A stretch of 64,000 bases of DNA from a virus. This document shows, piece by piece, positions 50,752 through 56,855 of this stretch. The position numbers were made by a program, and so were the translations under genes. Where the stretch lies: the IMG/VR virus record IMGVR_UViG_3300030329_004647, positions 124,001 through 188,000 of that record; one strand, given 5' to 3'. The first letter of the stretch is position 1, and every line of letters begins with the position of its first letter. The notes below the pieces were generated by a model that worked only from the letters and a program-made list of their open reading frames with translations, was not told the DNA's origin and ran no database searches.

Positions 50752-51186
50752 TAGGATTATAGTATAAATTTTTTCTTTATAAAAAAGCGGTATTTAATTA
50801 TAATATTTTAATCACATTTAGAGCTAGTCTTTAAAAAGTAAAAAACAATAAAAAAATAGTTAAGTTTGTCGTAAAAATATTAACAACAGAAATAGTAACA
50901 TAGCTAAACTTATGACAATTAGCTGTAATTAAATAAAAATCACCCTAAAACCTTGACTTATTTTACGACAATTTTATATTAAAACTTGGAAAAATTAGAG
51001 TAAATTAGTGAAAATAATGGAAAATAATTGATATTAAAAAAAATACGTCTAACGTGTGTATAAACGTAAGTTTTTTAATAATTAAAATTAAGTTTGTATT
51101 ATTGACTACTATGGTTGGGGTTAAAATATGGGTTTTTAGTAATAATAACGGGTATTTATGACTACCAATAACAGTTATAAAAAATA
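50752..51186. other. 435-base non-coding, very AT-rich region with inverted repeat
   Basis: No reading frame of note. It lies between divergent genes. An 11-base inverted repeat TTGTCGTAAAA (50866-50876) and TTTTACGACAA (50961-50971) is present, 84 bases apart. A palindromic pair AGCTAA/TTAGCT lies between its arms. Two TAAGTTTG boxes (50861-50868, 51089-51096) match the TAnnTTTG half of a host promoter without a clear upstream TTTG. The region could be a regulatory hub or a replication start, with no decisive sign. Confidence 0.5.
51153..51159 (+). promoter_or_regulatory. Putative phage late promoter box TATTTAT
   Basis: GGTATTTATGACTACC, 33 bases before the ATG at 51193; the flanks are less alike than in the other boxes. 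Confidence 0.45.
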
Positions 51187-51192
51187 GTGATT

Positions 51193-51417
51193 ATGGATTC
51201 AGTATTTAAGTATGTAAATGGTTTTATTAGTGGAGTTGGAAGTCTTTTTATGGCTTTCATACCAGTAACGATTCTATGGTATGTATTGACTGGCGGTGCT
51301 GTGTTTAACATGGACGTAGTAGGAAACTTAACAAATCTTCTAACAAGTTTAGGTGACGGAGGTTTTGTTGGTTTAGTAGTATTAGTTATTCTAGCATCCT
51401 TTTTTACAAAAAAGTAA
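51193..51417 (+). CDS. Small two-TM membrane protein
   Basis: 74 residues from ATG at 51193; a GTG at 51187 would add two residues and is less likely. Two hydrophobic spans, about 13-35 (SGVGSLFMAFIPVTILWYVL) and 57-72 (GGFVGLVVLVILASFF), are separated by a polar loop with GNLTNLLTSLGDG. The tail FTKK is basic. Function unknown; a holin or pinholin, or a superinfection-related protein, is possible. It lies upstream of a predicted outer-membrane protein gene in the same direction with a hairpin between them. Confidence 0.6.
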   Translation: MDSVFKYVNGFISGVGSLFMAFIPVTILWYVLTGGAVFNMDVVGNLTNLLTSLGDGGFVGLVVLVILASFFTKK

Positions 51418-51424
51418 AATAAAA

Positions 51425-51451
51425 AAAGGTGAAGATAATTCTCTTACACCT
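51425..51451. other. Hairpin between membrane-protein genes
   Basis: AAGGTG-AAGA pairs with TCTT-A-CACCTT with one bulged A and a 6-base loop. No T-run follows on the plus strand, only A, so it is not a standard terminator of the gene upstream; on the minus strand a T-run follows. It may act as an mRNA-stability or processing element between the two plus-strand genes. Confidence 0.45.
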
Positions 51452-51491
51452 TAAAAAAAAATGAGAATATAAAAAGAGAAAAAATTTTAAT

Positions 51492-51899
51492 ATGAAAAAT
51501 TTAATTTTAGCAGGGATTTTCAGTTTAGCCACTTTATGTGGGTATTCACAAACAAAGGGAGACTGGTATGTAGGAACAGGCGACATCGCGAACAGCGCTT
51601 GGACTGACTGGGCAGTATCACCAACGATTGGATACGGAATTATGGACAACCTAATGATAGGAATGTCTGTATCACAAGCTGATTCTACTGTGGATATGGA
51701 TTTGGATTTTCACGCAAGATACTTTACAAAAGGATATTTTGTGTATGTTGCAACAGATGGATTGAGTACTGACAACATGGTTTTAGGAGGTGGTAAAATG
51801 TTTGCCTTCAGAAACAATATGTACATCGACCCAAAAATTGTATACAACATGGGTGAAAAGACCACAAACCTTACAATGGGATTTGGTTTCAAATTTTAA
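51492..51899 (+). CDS. Predicted outer-membrane beta-barrel protein
   Basis: 135 residues. Residues 1-20 form a signal peptide with the Bacteroidota-type ending CGYSQ. The rest shows alternating hydrophobic strands (WAVSPTIGYGIMDNLMIGMS, TVDMDLDFHARYFTKGYFVY, NMYIDPKIVYNMG, LTMGFGFKF) and ends with Phe in the beta-signal pattern used for BAM insertion (GFGFKF). The size fits a small barrel of about six to eight strands. It should be exported by the Sec route and put in the host outer membrane. A role in receptor masking or exclusion of other phages is inferred. It ends 120 bases before a strong terminator. Confidence 0.7.
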   Translation: MKNLILAGIFSLATLCGYSQTKGDWYVGTGDIANSAWTDWAVSPTIGYGIMDNLMIGMSVSQADSTVDMDLDFHARYFTKGYFVYVATDGLSTDNMVLGGGKMFAFRNNMYIDPKIVYNMGEKTTNLTMGFGFKF

Positions 51900-52012
51900 C
51901 AAAATAGTAAAGGATAAATAATTTAAGACGGTTGCAAATTAGTGAAAGTTTTTTCCCGCAACCAAAAGATGGAAACTAATTACGGATTTTGAATTATTTA
52001 AGAGTTGCGAAG
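51900..52012 (+). other. 3' untranslated region with a hairpin
   Basis: Between the outer-membrane protein stop and the terminator lie 113 bases without a gene. GGTTGC (51930-51935) can pair with GCAACC (51958-51963) around a 22-base loop. No known RNA family is recognised; a leader-like or stability element is possible. Confidence 0.35.
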
Positions 52013-52038
52013 AACCCTGACGACGGTCAGGGTTTTTT
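52013..52038 (+). terminator. Strong intrinsic terminator
   Basis: AACCCTGAC (52013-52021) pairs with GTCAGGGTT (52026-52034) around a 4-base loop, followed by six T. It ends the plus-strand membrane-protein transcript. The stop codon of the convergent superoxide dismutase gene lies in the T-run. Confidence 0.9.
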
Positions 52039-52690
52039 ATTGCTTAGACTTTAAAGTATCACTAACATTATTCCAGTTAACAACTTTCCAGAAATTTTTT
52101 ATATATTTTTTTCTATCGGACATGTAATTAAGGTAATAAGCGTGTTCCCACACATCTAAACCTAGTAGAGGTTCCCCTAATCCTTCCATTAAAGGATTAT
52201 CTTGATTGGGTGTTGTAACTATTTTAAGTCGTCCATTTTTTAACACCAACCAACACCAACCAGAACCAAATACTTTACCTGACTCTTCGTCAAACTGTCT
52301 TTTAAAATTATCAAGACTACCAAAATCTTTATTTATTTTTTGTCTTAGTTCTTTAGACAAGTCTGTTTTGTTGGGGGTGATATAATCTTTAAAAAATAAA
52401 CTATGATTATAATACCCACCAGCATTATTCCTAGTAAAAGTATCATAATTTTTAATACCTTTAATAATTTTTTCTATGTCTTTTGGTGGGTTTTTTCTTT
52501 TAGATAGAGCTTCATTTAGTTTTGTTGTATACCCCTTATAATGTTTATTATAATGTTCCCACATTGTTTCATAACCCACGAAATCTTTAACAGAATTATA
52601 ATCATATGGTAGACTAACCCTCTTAAAAAATGATTTTTTAGCTTCCGCTATAATATTTTCGTTTAATATTTTCTTAATTAAATTTCTCAT
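52037..52690 (-). CDS. sod: Fe/Mn superoxide dismutase with N-terminal leader peptide
   Basis: 217 residues. The enzyme part runs from about residue 25 (VSLPYDYNSV) to the end. All four metal ligands are seen: His46 in WEHYNKHYKGY, His96 in NNAGGYYNHSLFF, Asp179 and His183 in LGLDVWEHAYYLNY. FGSGWCWLVL and TPNQDNPLM are also typical. It should convert superoxide to hydrogen peroxide and oxygen. The first 16 residues, MRNLIKKILNENIIAE, are an addition before the enzyme and end in I-I-A-E|A, a T4 prohead-protease-type site. This suggests the enzyme may be packaged in the head, an inference. SOD is unusual in phages. It overlaps the upstream gene by 4 bases. Confidence 0.92.
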   Translation of the reverse strand: MRNLIKKILNENIIAEAKKSFFKRVSLPYDYNSVKDFVGYETMWEHYNKHYKGYTTKLNEALSKRKNPPKDIEKIIKGIKNYDTFTRNNAGGYYNHSLFFKDYITPNKTDLSKELRQKINKDFGSLDNFKRQFDEESGKVFGSGWCWLVLKNGRLKIVTTPNQDNPLMEGLGEPLLGLDVWEHAYYLNYMSDRKKYIKNFWKVVNWNNVSDTLKSKQ

Positions 52691-53142
52691 TGTTTACTAA
52701 CTTTTTGCCAATAAGGTGACCTTAAAAGTACTGGGTACAGCTTTTTAGCTATCTCTTTGAATACTTTATTAATATTATCCATGTCGTCAACGTCTTTTTT
52801 ATTGTCATGAACAAATCTAAGAGCCGCTCTAGTAAAAATATCTCTTATCTCTTGTGCATTATCCCATAAATATTTAACAGGACCCTCTTGGTCCTCAAAA
52901 AAAGAATCTGTATTATAATCGCCAGTTTCCTTTCCTCGATTTAAAATATCAGAAGAAAAATGATGCTCCAAATTAGACTTACCGTCTGTTAAAAATGGTG
53001 AAAGGTCGGTCATTAACATATTATAAGCACCCCATAGTCTAAGCTGTTCAATATATCTAGAGACCTCAAAACGGTCTTTTGTTGGTAGTAGTTCTAAAGC
53101 ATCGTAATTATCTATTAGGTAGTCTATATCTGATTTTGACAT
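52687..53142 (-). CDS. Hypothetical helical protein, 151 aa
   Basis: Charged, all-helical sequence (SDIDYLIDNYDALELL, FEVSRYIEQLRLWGAYNMLM, IRDIFTRAALRFVHDNKKDV, FKEIAKKLYPVLL). No family is recognised and there is no membrane segment. It is the first gene of the SOD transcript, with a TATTTAT box 22 bases before its ATG, and overlaps the SOD gene by 4 bases. Late expression with SOD is therefore likely. Confidence 0.65.
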   Translation of the reverse strand: MSKSDIDYLIDNYDALELLPTKDRFEVSRYIEQLRLWGAYNMLMTDLSPFLTDGKSNLEHHFSSDILNRGKETGDYNTDSFFEDQEGPVKYLWDNAQEIRDIFTRAALRFVHDNKKDVDDMDNINKVFKEIAKKLYPVLLRSPYWQKVSKQ

Positions 53143-53164
53143 ATAAATTAAGTTTAGTTTTTAA

Positions 53165-53171
53165 ATAAATA
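53165..53171 (-). promoter_or_regulatory. Putative phage late promoter box TATTTAT
   Basis: Minus-strand AAATATTTATTTAAAAAC in the 30-base gap between the helicase gene and the 151-residue gene, 22 bases before its ATG. Confidence 0.55.
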
Positions 53172-53172
53172 T

Positions 53173-54906
53173 TTAGAGAGACTGCATTTCCTGTAGTATT
53201 TCCGCAAACATGTCTTCTTCTTCCATGTTATCTCCCATTACAGTGTCTATAATTCTTTTTTTCTGTTGTACTATATTATATATAATACGTTCTATTGTAT
53301 TTTCAAAAATAGGATATATACATGACACATTTTTCTTTTGTCCTATTCTAAATGCTCTATCTTCCGCTTGAGACATTGTAGCTGGAACAAAAGACAGGTC
53401 ATTAAATATTACAACCTCAGCCTCTGTAAGAGTAATACCAACCCCACCAGCAACTATATTTGAAACAAATACTTTTACATTTGAGTCATTTTGAAAATCG
53501 TCTACACTTTTTTGTCTATCTTCTTTTTTCATTTGACCATATAATGGAACAGCTACCTTTTTATATTTTGAAAGAATTTGCATTAGAGGTTCAGTAAAGT
53601 TTGTAAAAACAATCACCTTTTTATCTTGTTCTAAACACTGGTCAATAAGGTCATATGTGTTTTTGAGTTTTTCTAGAGCAATAAGTTGTCTAACCTTCAT
53701 TAGTTTGGACAGCTGTATTGTTAAACTTTTATTTTTGTTATCGTTTGCCCAATCCAAATACTCACCAACCTCTCTTTGATATTCCGTAGAATTTAACTCC
53801 AAAAAAATTGGCGTTATAATTTTATCTGGTAAATCTAATATTTCTTCTTTTAGTCTTCTTAAAACTTTTTGTTTAGTTCGGTCCCGTAATTCTTCTAGGT
53901 TGGATGCTCCATGAGTTAACCAAATTTTTCTATTCCCTTTTCTAATCTGATACCCATCACAATATCTTTTAACATAATGAACCCAGTTTTTCGCTACTCT
54001 AGAGTCTACTAACTTAAGAATATTATAGTAATTCATTGGTCTAGAAGTCATAGGTGTACCAGTTAATAACCAAACCTTTTTAATTTTAGAACATAAATTA
54101 TTCACCAACTTAGTACGTTGAGCTTTAGGATTAGAAATGTAATGAGCCTCATCTATTATAATTAAATCAAAATTTTCATCTAAAATAGTCGTAATACTCT
54201 TATCTATAGAGTGAAAGTTTTTTAATATATCATAATTTATTATTACGAATTTACCACTTTTCCACTTCTTACCCTCAACAATTCCAATTTCTTCTTTACT
54301 ATAATTTTCTATTTCTCTTTTCCAGTTTAATTTAAGTGTAGCTGGACATATTACTAATATTTTAGTTGACTTACTCTCAATAGCGGCTATTGTCCCACTA
54401 GTAGTTTTACCAACACCCATATCATCAGCTAAAATAAATTTATCATTACCTAATAATTTTTCTATAGCAATTTTTTGGTGGTCATAAGGCATTCTATGTG
54501 AATAAGGAGAGTAGTCTACAGAAACCTTTCTTTCTGTGTTAACAATAATTTGTGCTTTAGGCACCCAGAAGTCGTTTAAAGGATGAGTATCTATTATCTT
54601 CCCCCAAACATGGTAAGCTTTATCACTTTCACTTAATATTTTTTCTACCCATATTTTTTCTGGTTTTTTTTGTAAAAAGTTTTGTGACATAAGTGTTTCA
54701 CTTAAATAATCATCTATCTCAATCCACTTACGAGCTATTTTAGGTACATTTTCATAATTTTTAATAATATAGTCTGCTTGTTTACGAGTGGGCAAAAAGT
54801 TTTTAGATAACTTTAAATTGTTTTTTAATTTCAATATATAGTTATTTGCCCCCTCATATTTACTTAAGAGACTTAAAGATTCTATTTCAGGAAGTAAGTT
54901 ATCCAT
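53173..54906 (-). CDS. SNF2-family DNA helicase/translocase
   Basis: 577 residues from ATG at 54906, chosen because a promoter box ends just before it; a frame from 54942 would start inside that promoter. Superfamily 2 motifs in order: LADDMGVGKTTSGT (I, Walker A), LVICPATLKLNWKRE (Ia), LIIIDEAHYI (II), LLTGTPMTS (III), VIVFTNFTEPLMQILS (IV), VFVSNIVAGGVGITLTEA (V) and MSQAEDRAFRIGQKKNVSC (VI). The last is typical of SNF2/Rad54-like translocases. It may remodel DNA-protein complexes or help recombination-dependent replication, as UvsW does in T4. Its own host-type promoter suggests early expression, unlike the late neighbours. Confidence 0.88.
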   Translation of the reverse strand: MDNLLPEIESLSLLSKYEGANNYILKLKNNLKLSKNFLPTRKQADYIIKNYENVPKIARKWIEIDDYLSETLMSQNFLQKKPEKIWVEKILSESDKAYHVWGKIIDTHPLNDFWVPKAQIIVNTERKVSVDYSPYSHRMPYDHQKIAIEKLLGNDKFILADDMGVGKTTSGTIAAIESKSTKILVICPATLKLNWKREIENYSKEEIGIVEGKKWKSGKFVIINYDILKNFHSIDKSITTILDENFDLIIIDEAHYISNPKAQRTKLVNNLCSKIKKVWLLTGTPMTSRPMNYYNILKLVDSRVAKNWVHYVKRYCDGYQIRKGNRKIWLTHGASNLEELRDRTKQKVLRRLKEEILDLPDKIITPIFLELNSTEYQREVGEYLDWANDNKNKSLTIQLSKLMKVRQLIALEKLKNTYDLIDQCLEQDKKVIVFTNFTEPLMQILSKYKKVAVPLYGQMKKEDRQKSVDDFQNDSNVKVFVSNIVAGGVGITLTEAEVVIFNDLSFVPATMSQAEDRAFRIGQKKNVSCIYPIFENTIERIIYNIVQQKKRIIDTVMGDNMEEEDMFAEILQEMQSL

Positions 54907-54912
54907 TATATA

Positions 54913-54943
54913 CAAATATAATAAATTCTCTAATATAAACAAT
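54913..54943 (-). promoter_or_regulatory. Bacteroidota-type promoter of the helicase gene
   Basis: On the minus strand ATTG (54943-54940) is followed after 19 bases by TATATTTG (54920-54913), one mismatch from TTTG-N19-TAnnTTTG. The box ends 6 bases before the ATG at 54906. Confidence 0.6.
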
Positions 54944-54947
54944 TAAG

Positions 54948-54954
54948 TATTTAT
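54948..54954 (+). promoter_or_regulatory. Putative phage late promoter box TATTTAT
   Basis: AAGTATTTATCTATATATGG, 6 bases between the box and the ATG at 54961. This arrangement predicts a leaderless or nearly leaderless mRNA. Confidence 0.6.
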
Positions 54955-54960
54955 CTATAT

Positions 54961-55479
54961 ATGGCAAAACAGAAAAAAATACCTATTACAAGGATATCTC
55001 GATTTTTTGGGTCGGAAGATTTTGACCTAGAACAACAAATGGGGATGGAATGGTTACATGGTGACATGCATTTCACATTAGTATTATTTAGGGTAGATAG
55101 AAGACAATCAGACGTAGATGATGTTTATGGTGAATCAGGTCCAGAAGAAATTAGATATTTTGCTCCTGTAGAATTTAACGCTTACGTCAAAATAGATGAA
55201 CCACAAAATAAAAGCTACGCCGATGGACTTGTAAATCAGATGGAGCCAGGAAATCTTACCTTTGGTGTTTATACTAAACATTTAGATGAATTAGATATTG
55301 ATATTTCTTATGGTGATTACATTGGTTATCAAGAAACCGAAGATAGGATGAGATATTATAGTGTAACTAATGATGGAAGAGTAACATCCGATTTAAAACA
55401 CACCATTGGTGGATACAAACCTTTTTATAGGACAATAAAATGTGCTTACGTAACACCAAATCAATTTAAAGGAATATAA
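54961..55479 (+). CDS. Virion structural protein (neck type, unassigned)
   Basis: 172 residues. The order ISRFFGSEDFDLEQQMGMEW, LHGDMHFTLVLFRVDRRQSD, VDDVYGESGPEEIRYFAPVE, NLTFGVYTKHLDELDIDISY and GDYIGYQETEDRMRYYSVTN is known to me from structural genes in marine T4-like phages next to the sheath stabiliser. No enzyme motif. It ends one base into the next gene. A neck or tail-tip position is likely; gp13/gp14 would be the T4 counterpart, unproven. Confidence 0.65.
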   Translation: MAKQKKIPITRISRFFGSEDFDLEQQMGMEWLHGDMHFTLVLFRVDRRQSDVDDVYGESGPEEIRYFAPVEFNAYVKIDEPQNKSYADGLVNQMEPGNLTFGVYTKHLDELDIDISYGDYIGYQETEDRMRYYSVTNDGRVTSDLKHTIGGYKPFYRTIKCAYVTPNQFKGI

Positions 55480-56567
55480 TGGCATTACCTAAAAAAGTTA
55501 AAAAGAATTTAGATATTACTTCTAGAAAGGTACAAGAAGAGTATCCGTTTGGTTATAACGGAATACAAGTTCCTGACAGAAGAAAAGAATTAGCAGGACT
55601 CATAACAGAAGACGGTACATTTTTACCTAAATCGGTATTACATGAAGACCTAGACGGGGGTATGTTAAGTTTTGTACAAGAACAACTAAAAGTAGCACTT
55701 AACGGAAAACAACTTCCTGTCATAGATAGAATTTTAACCATTCAACGATGGGGAGAATTTGCACAAACTTGGAGTTTTGCTAATGAAGATAAAAATGTAG
55801 AACTACCTTTTATTGTTGTAGTAAGAAAACCAGATGTACAATACGGTAGTAATCCAGCTTTAAGATATACAATCCCAAATAGAAAACAGTTTCATTTTGC
55901 CAAAGTACCAACTTGGGATGGAACTAGAAAAGGTATGGACGTTTATACAATTCCACAACCCGTACCTATAGACATTACTTATGATGTTAAAATCGTATGT
56001 AATAGAATGAGAGAACTTAACATTTTTAACAGAAAAGTAATGCAAACTTTTACTTCTAGACAAGCCTATACTTTTGTTAAAGGACACTATGTTCCAATAA
56101 TACTTAATTCTGTAGGTGATGAAAGTGTTATAGATACTGACGATAGAAGGTACTATCAACAAAATTATAGTTTTATCTTATTAGGATTTTTAATTGACGA
56201 GGAGGAGTTTGAAGTAAAACCAGCAATTACCAGAAACTTAATGTTATTTGATTTTGATGTTAAAAATAAAAGAAAAAATATACAGGTTATGGATGGGAAG
56301 GTTAACCCATACAAATATAGAAGAAAATTAAATTATGAAATAGGGTCAACAACCCCAGAAGTAGGAACTATAACTTATCAGTATAGAGCTAATATAAAAA
56401 CTGTAAGAACAAGAAACGTATCGTCAGTAACATTTAAAATTAATGGTGTGACGGACAACTCACCAGAAATAGAAATAAAGAAGTTGGATAAATTAGAAGT
56501 GATTATTGATATAGACGATAACTCTAAAACATCTATGGTTGTATTAGAAGAAACTCTTTTACCTTAA
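55479..56567 (+). CDS. 15: Tail completion / sheath stabiliser, gp15-like
   Basis: 362 residues. The centre reads FIVVVRKPDVQYGSNPALRY, PTWDGTRKGMDVYTIPQPVP, IDITYDVKIVCNRMRELNIF and NRKVMQTFTSRQAYTFVKGH, then RRYYQQNYSFILLGFLIDEE. T4 gp15 has the same alternation: a strand pair, YELSIFTRYEDDMFQIVEQI, then a strand ...WSLTFEVNGW. It lies just upstream of the sheath gene, as gp15 does in T4 order (13-14-15 ... 18-19). The last 60 residues are an added domain with KTVRTRNVSSVTFKING. Its stop overlaps the small convergent gene by 4 bases. Confidence 0.65.
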   Translation: MALPKKVKKNLDITSRKVQEEYPFGYNGIQVPDRRKELAGLITEDGTFLPKSVLHEDLDGGMLSFVQEQLKVALNGKQLPVIDRILTIQRWGEFAQTWSFANEDKNVELPFIVVVRKPDVQYGSNPALRYTIPNRKQFHFAKVPTWDGTRKGMDVYTIPQPVPIDITYDVKIVCNRMRELNIFNRKVMQTFTSRQAYTFVKGHYVPIILNSVGDESVIDTDDRRYYQQNYSFILLGFLIDEEEFEVKPAITRNLMLFDFDVKNKRKNIQVMDGKVNPYKYRRKLNYEIGSTTPEVGTITYQYRANIKTVRTRNVSSVTFKINGVTDNSPEIEIKKLDKLEVIIDIDDNSKTSMVVLEETLLP

Positions 56568-56728
56568 CCCTCTCCGTATATATCACTTTTTTGTTTACAA
56601 TTTTTTTCTATTAACTTTTCTATATACCTGGATAGGAGTAAACCATGTTTTTTACAATACCTTTTAAGTATTCTATGGTATTCTTCTCGAATCTTTAAAT
56701 TTTTTATTTTTTTGTTGTTTTCTTTCAT
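56564..56728 (-). CDS. Small ribbon-helix-helix DNA-binding protein
   Basis: 54 residues from ATG at 56728 to TAA at 56564: MKENNKKIKNLKIREEYHRI, then LKRYCKKHGLLLSRYIEKLI and EKNCKQKSDIYGEG. A basic strand (KNLKI) is followed by helix EEYHRILKRYCKKHG and helix LLLSRYIEKLIEKN, the Arc/MetJ ribbon-helix-helix layout. It lies antisense between the gp15-like and sheath genes. Its stop shares bases with the upstream gene. Two 9-base direct repeats just before its ATG are a candidate operator for its own control. A TATTTAT box lies 36 bases before its start. Too short to be found by length alone, but intact and coherent. Confidence 0.65.
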   Translation of the reverse strand: MKENNKKIKNLKIREEYHRILKRYCKKHGLLLSRYIEKLIEKNCKQKSDIYGEG

Positions 56729-56729
56729 A

Positions 56730-56749
56730 GGTAGAAAAAAGGTAGAAAA
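56730..56749. repeat. Direct repeat GGTAGAAAA x2, candidate operator
   Basis: GGTAGAAAA occurs at 56730-56738 and 56741-56749, start to start 11 bases, about one helical turn. It lies between the RHH gene and its TATTTAT box. Confidence 0.45.
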
Positions 56750-56764
56750 TATTCATACTTTACA

Positions 56765-56771
56765 ATAAATA
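56765..56771 (-). promoter_or_regulatory. Putative phage late promoter box TATTTAT
   Basis: Minus-strand ACTATTTATTGTAAAG, 36 bases before the ATG at 56728 of the small RHH gene; it is divergent from the sheath box at 56809. Confidence 0.45.
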
Positions 56772-56808
56772 GTACGTTTTTAGCAATACCTTTTCGGTTG
56801 GGAAAAAG

Positions 56809-56815
56809 TATTTAT
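56809..56815 (+). promoter_or_regulatory. Putative phage late promoter box TATTTAT
   Basis: AAGTATTTATCTAATG, 40 bases before the ATG at 56856, with the same AAGTATTTATCTA core as the box at 54948. Confidence 0.6.
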
Positions 56816-56855
56816 CTAATGATAAAATAAATTTATTTAGTAAAAAAAGACAAAT

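Noticed and set aside
51900-52036. Possible riboswitch or ribozyme after the outer-membrane protein gene
   Set aside because: A hairpin and the terminator are visible, but none of the known core sequences (hammerhead, preQ1) are present.
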